A DNA stretch of 64,000 nucleotides from Neisseria flavescens (lineage in GTDB: Bacteria; Pseudomonadota; Gammaproteobacteria; Burkholderiales; Neisseriaceae): positions 1,736,001 through 1,800,000 of the forward strand of contig NZ_CP039886.1 in assembly GCF_005221285.1 (NCBI RefSeq). Reading direction: 5' to 3'. Every line of letters starts with the position of its first letter. The first letter of the stretch is position 1. Position numbers and translations under genes: made by a program. Under the pieces are notes generated by a model. The model searched no databases and was not told where the DNA came from. It saw only the letters and a list, made by a program, of their open reading frames with translations. Below, one piece after another: positions 51,104 through 59,304 of the stretch.

Positions 51104-51547
51104 TTAGTTTTTGTTCAGAGAGTCACGGATTTCGCGCAGCAACAGAACTTCTTCGCTAGGCTCTGCAGGAGCTTCTTCGGCAGGAGCGTCGGCTTTTTTC
51201 ACAGTGTTGATGGCTTTAACAACGCAGAAGATGGCAGCGGCAATAATCAGGAAGCTGATAACAGTGTTGATAAACAGACCGATGTTCAAAGTAACGGCAC
51301 CGGCTGCTTGAGCGGCTGCCAGGTTGGCATAACCTTCTGCAGGAGCGGCTTGTGCGCCGTCTTTCAGTGTAATGAACAGGTTGGAGAAATCAACGCCGCC
51401 GATCAATAGACCGATAGGAGGCATGATTACATCGTCAACCAATGATTTGACGATGCCGCTGAATGCTGTACCGACAACCATACCGACTGCGAGGTCGATA
51501 ACGTTGCCGCGCATAACAAACTCTTTAAATTCTGAAGCGATTGACAT
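51104..51547 (-). CDS. mscL: Large-conductance mechanosensitive channel
   Basis: A 147-residue MscL with two membrane helices: the pore helix VIDLAVGMVVGTAFSGIV (with the conserved GxxG/AxxxA packing) and NIGLFINTVISFLIIAAAIF. It opens as a safety valve on hypo-osmotic shock. The cytoplasmic end is charged and helical (LLLREIRDSLNKN). AGGAG precedes the start. Confidence 0.96.
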   Translation of the reverse strand: MSIASEFKEFVMRGNVIDLAVGMVVGTAFSGIVKSLVDDVIMPPIGLLIGGVDFSNLFITLKDGAQAAPAEGYANLAAAQAAGAVTLNIGLFINTVISFLIIAAAIFCVVKAINTVKKADAPAEEAPAEPSEEVLLLREIRDSLNKN

Positions 51548-51950
51548 AATTAATCTCCTGTATGTGTTTGAGTCAAAATCAGATGTGATTCAATTAATCG
51601 GCAGGCATCTTAAAGTTTCATCAGTTAAGAAAAATTCACTAATGTTAAATTTTGTATTTTATGCCAAAAATGCCCTGCTTCTATGCGTTCTGTATGAAAA
51701 ACAGGCCGTCTAAAAATTTTCTGTTACTTTTTTACTCCACTTTTTATCAGTGGCTAAGTATCAGATAATATGAATGTTATCTTTAGAATCAATACTCTAT
51801 CTTATATTTAAATGAGATGAAATGATAATGTTGTCATGTTGGTAACATAATGCGCCGAAGCGTACGACAATCATGTGTCATTCGTGTATTTGAATTTCAG
51901 ACGGCCTGATCGGTTATGCCGTCATTCAAACCATAATGTAATGGCCATAA
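51548..51950. other. Intergenic spacer
   Basis: About 400 AT-rich bases with the mscL promoter region presumably at the left. One near-perfect uptake sequence lies near 51704 (AGGCCGTCTAAA) and one inverse at 51896-51907. No gene supported. Confidence 0.5.
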
Positions 51951-51978
51951 AAAACGCACTTTCACCATGAAAGTGCGT
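51951..51978 (-). terminator. Intrinsic terminator of fabI
   Basis: AAAACGCACTTTCA-CC-ATGAAAGTGCGTTTT forms a 13-bp stem with A/T tracts at both ends, 17 bases past the fabI stop. Confidence 0.85.
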
Positions 51979-51994
51979 TTTGCGCGAAAACTGT

Positions 51995-52783
51995 TTAGTT
52001 CTCTTCGTCGTTCAGTGCGTTGATGCTGTAACCGCCGTCAACGTAAGTAATCTCGCCGGTGATGCCGGAAGCAAGATCGGACAGCAGGAAGGCGGCTGTG
52101 TTGCCGACTTCTTCGGTGGTCACGTTGCGGCCCAATGGGTTGTGGGAAGCGACGTGGCCCAAGAGTTTGCTGAAATCGGCGATGCCGGAAGCGGCCAGGG
52201 TTTTGATCGGGCCAGCGGAGATGCCGTTGCAGCGGATGCCTTCTTTGCCCAGGCAGGCGGCAGTGAAGCGGATGCCGGCTTCGAGGCTGGCTTTGGCCAT
52301 GCCCATAACATTGTAGTTAGGAATAGCACGAACGGCGCCCAAGTAGCTCAGGGCAACGATTGCGGCGTTGCGTCCCTGCATCATCGGACGGGCGGCTTTT
52401 GCCAGTGCAGGCAGGCTGTATGCGGAGATTTCGTGAGCGGTGTTGAACGCTTCGCGGCTGATGCTGTCGAGGAAGTCGCCGCTCAAAGCTTCTTTAGGGG
52501 CGAAGCCGATAGAGTGAACGAGGCCGTCCAAGCCGTCCCAGTGTTTGCCCAAGTCAACGAAAACTTGGTTGATTTCGTCGTCGCTGGCAACGTCGCAGCG
52601 GAACACGAGTTCGGAGCCGAGTTCGGCCGCCATTTTACGGACGCGCTCTTCCAGTTTGTCGACAACATAAGTAAATGCCAATTCCGCGCCTTGTTCGCGG
52701 CAGGCTTTGGCAATGCCGTAAGCGATGGAACGCTCGGAGATCATGCCGGTAATCAGAATTTTTTTGCCTTGCAAAAAGCCCAT
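51995..52783 (-). CDS. fabI: Enoyl-[acyl-carrier-protein] reductase
   Basis: A 262-residue FabI, catalysing the last step of each fatty-acid elongation cycle with NADH and the target of triclosan. Family features are GKKILITGMISERSIAYGIA at the start, HSIGFAPKEAL, the catalytic Tyr in LSYLGAVRAIPNYNVMGMAK (Tyr and Lys), and ISAGPIKTLAASGI. AGGATAAG lies upstream. Confidence 0.96.
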   Translation of the reverse strand: MGFLQGKKILITGMISERSIAYGIAKACREQGAELAFTYVVDKLEERVRKMAAELGSELVFRCDVASDDEINQVFVDLGKHWDGLDGLVHSIGFAPKEALSGDFLDSISREAFNTAHEISAYSLPALAKAARPMMQGRNAAIVALSYLGAVRAIPNYNVMGMAKASLEAGIRFTAACLGKEGIRCNGISAGPIKTLAASGIADFSKLLGHVASHNPLGRNVTTEEVGNTAAFLLSDLASGITGEITYVDGGYSINALNDEEN

Positions 52784-52991
52784 TTTCTTATCCTTTAGCA
52801 GTGGTATTGCGGTTGCATTAAACGGCGCATTATAGCAAAAACCGCTGTTTCAGTATAGAAAACAACGGATAACACTTTGTCTTGCCTCAAATAGAGATGA
52901 GGTTGTCTGCCGAGGGCGTCTGAAACCTGACGGAACGGCGGCAAAACGTTATACTTGATGGTGTTAATGACCGATGTTTCAGGAGTGAACT

Positions 52992-55049
52992 ATGCCCGAG
53001 CAAAACCGCATTCTTTGCCGAGAACTCAGCCTGTTGGCGTTTAACCGCCGCGTACTGGCTCAGGCGCAGGATACGAAAGTTCCTTTGTTGGAACGTTTGC
53101 GTTTCCTGTGCATCGTGTCTTCCAATTTGGACGAATTTTTTGAAGTGCGCATGGCGTGGTTGAAACGCGAAAATAAATTGCGCCCGCATCAGCCGCTCGA
53201 CAACGGCAAAACCGCTGCCGAAACCATCGAAGCGGTGGCGAAAGAGGCACAGGCCTTGATCCGCGAGCAGTACGATTTGTTTAACAAAGTATTGCAGCCT
53301 GCACTCAGCCGTGCCGGTATTCATTTCTATCGCCGCCACAAATGGACGGCCGCGCAGAAAAAATGGATCGAAAACTATTTCGATAACGAGCTGTTGCCCA
53401 TTCTCACGCCCATCGGCCTTGATCCGTCACACCCGTTTCCTCGCCCGTTAAACAAATCGCTCAACTTTGCCGTCGAACTCGAAGGCACGGATGCGTTCGG
53501 CCGTCCGTCCGGTATGGCGATTGTGCAGGCTCCGCGCATTTTGCCGCGCGTCGTCCCCATGCCGTCTGAAATTTGCGGCGGCGATGCAGGCTTTGTGTTC
53601 TTGTCTTCGATTTTGCACGCCCATGTCGGCAAACTCTTTCCCGGTATGAAGGTTAAAGACTGCCATCAGTTCCGCCTCACGCGCGACAGTGATTTGACGG
53701 TCGATGAAGAAGATTTGAAAAACCTGCGTGCCGCGATTCAAAACGAGTTGCACGACCGCGAATACGGCGACGGCGTGCGCTTGGAAGTGGCGGATACTTG
53801 TCCGGCGCATATTCACGACTTCCTGCTTGCCCAGTTCAAGCTGACTTCTGCCGAGCTGTATCAGGTCAAAGGGCCAGTCAATTTGGTGCGCCTCAATGCC
53901 GTCCCCGATTTGGTGGACAGGCCGGATTTGAAGTTCCCTCCGCGCAATGCAGGCCGTCTGAAAGCCTTGCGCAAAAACGGCTCCGTGTTCAAACTGGTCA
54001 AACAGTCGCCGATTTTGCTGCACCACCCATATCAGTCTTTCGATCCTGTTGTCCAAATGATACGCGAGGCCGCCGCCGATCCGGATGTGTTGGCCGTTAA
54101 AATGACCATCTACCGCACCGGCAGCAATTCTGAGCTTGTACGCGCATTGATGAAGGCCGCACTGGCGGGCAAGCAAGTAACCGTCGTCGTCGAACTCATG
54201 GCGCGTTTTGACGAAGCCAACAACGTCAACTGGGCGAAACAGCTTGAAGAGGCGGGCGCACACGTTGTGTACGGCGTATTTGGCTACAAAGTTCATGCCA
54301 AAATGGCTTTGGTTATCCGCCGCGAAGACGGCGTGCTCAAGCGTTATGCACACCTCGGTACCGGCAACTACCACCAAGGTACATCGCGCATCTACACCGA
54401 CTTCGGCATCATTACCGCCGACGAACAAATCACTGCCGATGTGAACATTCTGTTTATGGAAATCACAGGCTTGGGCAAGCCGGGTCGTCTGAACAAGCTC
54501 TATCAAAGCCCGTTTACCCTGCACAAAATGGTCATCGACCGCATCAAGCAGGAAACTGAACACGCCAAAGCCGGCAAACCGGCGCGGATTACCGCCAAGA
54601 TGAACTCCCTCATCGAGCCGAGTGTGATTGATGCGCTGTATCAAGCCGGCGCGGCAGGCGTGCAAATCGACCTGATTGTGCGCGGTATGTGTACTTTGCG
54701 CCCGGGTGTAAAAGGCTTGTCCGAAAACATCCGCGTCCGTTCCATTATCGGCCGCCAACTCGAACACTCGCGCGTATATTGCTTCCATAACAACGGCGCA
54801 GACGATACCTTTATCTCCAGCGCCGACTGGATGGGTCGCAACTTCTTCCGCCGCATTGAAGTCGCCACGCCGATTACCACGCCCGAACTCAAAGAACGCG
54901 TGATCCGCGAAGGTTTGGAAATGGCCTTGGAAGACAATACTCAGGCTTGGCTGATGCAGCCTGACGGCAGCTACGTCCGCACCCAGCCGCAAAACGGCGA
55001 GCCTGCGTTTGGTTTGCAGGAAGGTTTGTGGAAAATATACGGACGTTAA
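52992..55049 (+). CDS. ppk: Polyphosphate kinase
   Basis: A 685-residue PPK1, which makes long-chain polyphosphate from ATP. Domains follow the family order: N-terminal helical domain (RELSLLAFNRRVLAQA), head domain, then two phospholipase-D-like catalytic domains. The phosphorylated histidine is in KVHAKMALVIRRED, and the second His segment is in the CFHNNGADDTFISSADWMGRN stretch. A clear uptake-sequence terminator follows. Confidence 0.97.
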   Translation: MPEQNRILCRELSLLAFNRRVLAQAQDTKVPLLERLRFLCIVSSNLDEFFEVRMAWLKRENKLRPHQPLDNGKTAAETIEAVAKEAQALIREQYDLFNKVLQPALSRAGIHFYRRHKWTAAQKKWIENYFDNELLPILTPIGLDPSHPFPRPLNKSLNFAVELEGTDAFGRPSGMAIVQAPRILPRVVPMPSEICGGDAGFVFLSSILHAHVGKLFPGMKVKDCHQFRLTRDSDLTVDEEDLKNLRAAIQNELHDREYGDGVRLEVADTCPAHIHDFLLAQFKLTSAELYQVKGPVNLVRLNAVPDLVDRPDLKFPPRNAGRLKALRKNGSVFKLVKQSPILLHHPYQSFDPVVQMIREAAADPDVLAVKMTIYRTGSNSELVRALMKAALAGKQVTVVVELMARFDEANNVNWAKQLEEAGAHVVYGVFGYKVHAKMALVIRREDGVLKRYAHLGTGNYHQGTSRIYTDFGIITADEQITADVNILFMEITGLGKPGRLNKLYQSPFTLHKMVIDRIKQETEHAKAGKPARITAKMNSLIEPSVIDALYQAGAAGVQIDLIVRGMCTLRPGVKGLSENIRVRSIIGRQLEHSRVYCFHNNGADDTFISSADWMGRNFFRRIEVATPITTPELKERVIREGLEMALEDNTQAWLMQPDGSYVRTQPQNGEPAFGLQEGLWKIYGR

Positions 55050-55064
55050 GTTGAATAATGTCTC

Positions 55065-55096
55065 AGGCCGTCTGAAACGCAGGTTTCAGACGGCCT
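55065..55096 (+). terminator. Uptake-sequence hairpin after ppk
   Basis: AGGCCGTCTGAA (55065-55076) and inverse (55085-55096), followed by TTTTTT. Confidence 0.85.
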
Positions 55097-55151
55097 TTTT
55101 TGATTTTACCGTTATAATTCCGTTTCCCAATCTTTCAGACGGCCTTTTCCT

Positions 55152-57167
55152 ATGAAATCTTACCCCGATTCCTATCTTCATTTTGAAAACCTCGAATCTC
55201 CCGAAACGCAAGAGTTTGCCGCTGCGGCGCATGTCGAAACGCGTGCGCGTTTTTTAGAAAACGACAAGGCGCGCGCATTGTCTGACGGTATTTTGGCGCA
55301 GTTGCAGGACACGCGGCAGATTCCGTTTTGTCAGGAACACCGCGCGCGGATGTACCATTTCCATCAGGACGCAGAATATCCGAAGGGCGTGTACCGCGTG
55401 TGTACGGCGGCGACCTACCGTTCGGGCTATCCTGAGTGGAAAATCCTGTTTTCAGTGGCGGATTTCGATGAATTGCTCGGCGATGATGTGTATTTGGGCG
55501 GCGTGTCGCACTTGGTGGAAAAGCCCAACCGCGCGTTGTTAACACTGAGCAAATCGGGCGGCGATACGGCGTACACGCTGGAAGTGGATTTGGAAGCAGG
55601 GGAGTTGGTAGAAGGCGGTTTTCATTTTCCGGCAGGCAAAAACCATGTGTCGTGGCGCGATGAAAACAGCGTTTGGGTCTGTCCGGCTTGGGACGAACGC
55701 CAGTTGACCGAATCGGGCTATCCGCGCGAAGTATGGCTGGTGGAGCGCGGCAAGAGTTTCGAGGAAAGCCTGCCGGTGTATCAAATTGCCGAAGACGGGA
55801 TGATGGTGAACGCGTGGCGTTACCTCGATCCGCAAGGTTCGCCGATTGATTTGATTGAAGCGTCTGACGGTTTTTACACCAAAACCTATTTGCAGGTGTC
55901 GGCCGAAGGCGAGGCGAAACCGTTAAACCTGCCCGCCGATTGCGACGTGGTCGGCTATCTGGCGGGGCATCTTTTGCTGACGCTGCGTAAGGACTGGCAC
56001 CGCGCGAACCAAAGCTATCCGAGCGGCGCATTGGTGGCAGTAAAATTGAACCGCGGCGAATTGGGCGCGGCGCAGCTTTTGTTTGCGCCCGATGAAACGC
56101 AGGCATTGGAAAGCGTGGAAACGACCAAGCGTTTTGTGGTGGCGAGCCTGCTGGAGAACGTACAAGGCCGTCTGAAAGCATGGCGCTTTACCGACGGCAA
56201 ATGGCAGGAAGTCGAACTGCCGCGCCTGCCTTCGGGCGCGTTGGAAATGACCGACCAACCGTGGGGCGGCGACGTGGTTTACCTTGCCGCCAGCGATTTC
56301 ACTACGCCACTGACGCTGTTTGCGCTGGATTTGAACGTGATGGAACTGACCGTCATGCGCCGTCAGCCGCAGCAGTTTGATTCAGACGGCATCAACGTGC
56401 AGCAGTTTTGGACGACTTCGGCCGACGGCGAGCGCATTCCTTATTTCCACGTCGGCAAAAACGCCACGCCCGACACGCCGACCTTGGTTTATGCCTACGG
56501 CGGTTTCGGCATTCCCGAATTGCCGCATTATCTGGGCAGCGTCGGCAAATATTGGCTGGAAGAGGGCAATGCCTTTGTGTTGGCGAACATACGCGGCGGC
56601 GGCGAATTTGGCCCGCGCTGGCATCAAGCGGCGCAGGGAATCAGCAAACATAAAAGCGTTGATGATTTGCTTGCCGTCGTGCGCGATTTGTCCGAACGCG
56701 GCATGAGTTCGCCCAAACACATCGGTTTGCAAGGCGGCAGCAACGGCGGCCTGGTTACCGCCGCTGCCTTCGTGCGCGAGCCGCAAAGCATAGGCGCGCT
56801 GGTGTGCGAAGTGCCGCTGACCGACATGATCCGTTATCCGCTGCTCTCCGCCGGTTCAAGCTGGACGGACGAATACGGCAATCCGCAGAAATACGAAGTC
56901 TGCAAACGCCGGCTGGGCGAATTGTCGCCGTATCACAATCTTTCAGACGGCATCGATTATCCGCCAGCGCTCATTACCACCAGTCTCAGCGACGACCGCG
57001 TCCATCCTGCCCACGCGCTCAAGTTCTACGCCAAACTGCGCGAAACCTCGCCGCAATCTTGGCTCTACTCTCCTGACAGCGGCGGCCATACCGGCAACGG
57101 CACCCAACGCGAATCCGCCGACGAACTTGCCTGCGTCTTGCTGTTTTTGAAAGAGTTTTTGGGGTAG
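55152..57167 (+). CDS. Prolyl oligopeptidase family serine peptidase (S9)
   Basis: A 671-residue S9-family peptidase. The N-terminal 400 residues form the beta-propeller that limits access to small peptides, and the C-terminal alpha/beta-hydrolase domain holds the nucleophile in GLQGGSNGGLVTAA, with the Asp in LSDDRVHPAH and the His in SPDSGGHTGNG. It cuts short peptides after proline. Cytosolic, no signal. AT-type uptake sequences lie within the coding part. Confidence 0.93.
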   Translation: MKSYPDSYLHFENLESPETQEFAAAAHVETRARFLENDKARALSDGILAQLQDTRQIPFCQEHRARMYHFHQDAEYPKGVYRVCTAATYRSGYPEWKILFSVADFDELLGDDVYLGGVSHLVEKPNRALLTLSKSGGDTAYTLEVDLEAGELVEGGFHFPAGKNHVSWRDENSVWVCPAWDERQLTESGYPREVWLVERGKSFEESLPVYQIAEDGMMVNAWRYLDPQGSPIDLIEASDGFYTKTYLQVSAEGEAKPLNLPADCDVVGYLAGHLLLTLRKDWHRANQSYPSGALVAVKLNRGELGAAQLLFAPDETQALESVETTKRFVVASLLENVQGRLKAWRFTDGKWQEVELPRLPSGALEMTDQPWGGDVVYLAASDFTTPLTLFALDLNVMELTVMRRQPQQFDSDGINVQQFWTTSADGERIPYFHVGKNATPDTPTLVYAYGGFGIPELPHYLGSVGKYWLEEGNAFVLANIRGGGEFGPRWHQAAQGISKHKSVDDLLAVVRDLSERGMSSPKHIGLQGGSNGGLVTAAAFVREPQSIGALVCEVPLTDMIRYPLLSAGSSWTDEYGNPQKYEVCKRRLGELSPYHNLSDGIDYPPALITTSLSDDRVHPAHALKFYAKLRETSPQSWLYSPDSGGHTGNGTQRESADELACVLLFLKEFLG

Positions 57168-57238
57168 AAGCAAGCAGCAGGACTGACCGTTTTGTAAATT
57201 TGAGAAACAAAATACTCTTGTTTCGGCAAGTGAAAAGA

Positions 57239-57280
57239 AGGCCGTCTGAAAAACGAATATTAAAGTTTTCCAGACGGCCT
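57239..57280 (+). terminator. Uptake-sequence hairpin after the S9 peptidase gene
   Basis: AGGCCGTCTGAA (57239-57250) faces TTCCAGACGGCCT (57268-57280, one inserted C), followed by TCTTTTC. Confidence 0.65.
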
Positions 57281-57339
57281 TCTTTTCTTTTAACTTTCAA
57301 TATATCCCGATAAAATGGACACTTTGTAAGTAATCATTG

Positions 57340-59294
57340 ATGGAAGACGCAATTATGGCAACCGAACCGAACCGAACCGAACCGAACCGAACCGAACCGA
57401 AATTATACACGATCTAGAAAATAATTTCAAACAAAACAACATATTAAAACTCAAACAACTCTTTCCTGAAGTCTTTTGCGAAGACCAAATCGACTTTGAG
57501 AAGCTCAAACTCGTTCTCGGCGCAGAAAACCTTGCCGGTGCGGGCGAACGTTATCAACTCGATTGGGCGGGTAAAACCGCCGCCTATCTCAACCTGCAAA
57601 GCCCTACTTCCCGCACGCTTACCCCCTGCAAAGAAGAATCCGTAGATTTCGACGGCACGCAAAACGTGTTTATCGAAGCCGAAAACCTCGAAGCACTGAA
57701 AATTCTGCAAAAATCCTACGCCGGTAGCGTGAAGATGATTTACATTGACCCGCCCTACAATACTGGCAGCGATTCCTTTATCTATCCCGACAAATTCTCC
57801 GAAAGCCGCGATGAATACGCCCGACGCGTGGGCGATACCGACGACGCGGGCTACCTGAAGCGCGACGGCGTATTCCAAGGCGCGTGGCGCAAAAACGGCA
57901 AAGACAGCGGCCATTACCACAGCAACTGGCTCTCCATGATGCTGCCGCGCCTGCATCTGGCGAAAACTCTGCTGCGCGAAGACGGCGTGATTTTTATCAG
58001 CATTGACGACAACGAACAGGCGCAGTTGAAATTGTTGTGTGATGAAGTGTTTGGGGTGGAGAATTTTGTTGGTCAGTTTCCTTGGCGCAAACGCACGGCA
58101 AAATCGGACGTGCCGTTCGGCGTTTCCGCCGATTATGAATATCTGCTTGCCTATGCCCGCAGTAATGCCTTTATTGCCAGTATCGATGCGGAAGAACGCA
58201 GATATTTTGAAACCGATGATTTCCCGAATCGCCCGTGGCGGACGCATGATTTGACAAAACAGACGAGTGCCGCAGAACGCCCAAACAGTTTTTTCACTAT
58301 GATCAATCCAAGAAACGGGAAAGAATATCCGGCAAATCCATTAAGGACATGGGCGATTACGGAAGAAACATTTCAAGAGTATTACGATGCGGGGAAAATC
58401 GTTTTTCCCGATGATTATGACTTTCTTAAAATCAAAAATCCTGTTATGCGTTATTTCAAAGATGACGATATGGGGAAAGCCGGGGAACGTTTCGGGCGCA
58501 AGGCAGTCAGCACAAGGCTGCCTGAAAGTGTCGGCATGTCACTTAACGGTACAAAAGAAATTACCGAACTGTTTGAAGGCAAGCTGTTTGATTTTCCCAA
58601 ACCATCGTCCCTGATTAAATATCTGCTACAAATCCTCCATGTTTCAGACGGCCTCATCCTAGACTTCTTCTCCGGCTCCGGCACTACCGCCCACGCCGTG
58701 ATGCAACTGAATGCCGAAGACGGCGGCAGCCGCCGTTTCATCTGTGCCCAGCTCCCCGAAGAAACCGACGAAAAGTCCGAAGCGCGCAAGGCGGGTTTCA
58801 ACACGATTGCCGAAATTGCCAAAGAACGCATCCGCCGCGCGGGCAGGCAGATTTCAGACGGCCTTCAAAGCGGTCAAAACGTGGATACGGGCTTTAAAGT
58901 TTTCAAACTTGCCGAAAGCGGTTTCAAACAATGGCGGCAGCCCGAGCAGTCCGATACGGAAGCCCTGCAACGCGAATTGTCGTTGAATATCGATTCCGTG
59001 CTGTCTGAAACGTCGTCTGAAAATCTGCTCTACGAATTGATGCTGCGTATGGGTTTGAAGTTGACTTGCAAGGTTTCGTTTTCAGACGACGTGTATTTCG
59101 TGGAAGACGAAGATACGGGCGGGCTGTACGCTTTCTTACTGAAACGCGTGGATCAAGGTTTGATTGATGCCGTGCTGGAGAAGAATCCCGTCAAGGTGGC
59201 GGCATTGGACAGGCTGTTCGACGACGACGACGCGCTCAAAAGCAATACTGTGTTGCAGATGAAGGATGCGGGTGTGATGTTTGAGTGTGTGTAG
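57340..59294 (+). CDS. modD: Phase-variable type III DNA methyltransferase Mod (switched OFF here)
   Basis: The gene begins ATGGAAGACGCAATTATGGC, then eight ACCGA repeats. With eight copies the ATG frame ends at TAG 57415-57417 after 25 codons. The Mod frame (IIHDLENNFKQNNILKLKQ onwards) stays open to 59294 and lacks an upstream start, so the gene reads OFF; 7 or 10 copies would restore one protein of about 650 residues. It has the beta-type order: DPPY (IDPPYNTG, 57747-57758) early and the SAM motif DFFSGSGTTAHAV later. ACCGA repeats in a Mod gene match the published neisserial modD. A GTG at 57666 could give a shortened product. It modifies DNA and can control a set of genes when ON. Confidence 0.85.
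57361..57400 (+). repeat. ACCGA tandem repeat, 8 copies
   Basis: Eight perfect 5-base ACCGA units start seven codons into the mod coding sequence. Each change of one unit shifts the frame by two bases; 7 and 10 copies put the ATG and the Mod frame in register, 8 and 9 do not. Confidence 0.9.
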
Positions 59295-59304
59295 GGAGAA
59301 AACG

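Noticed and set aside
57355..57400. ACCGA repeats as a possible CRISPR or structural repeat
   Set aside because: The unit is five bases with no spacers and sits inside the start of a methyltransferase gene, so it is a phase-variation tract.
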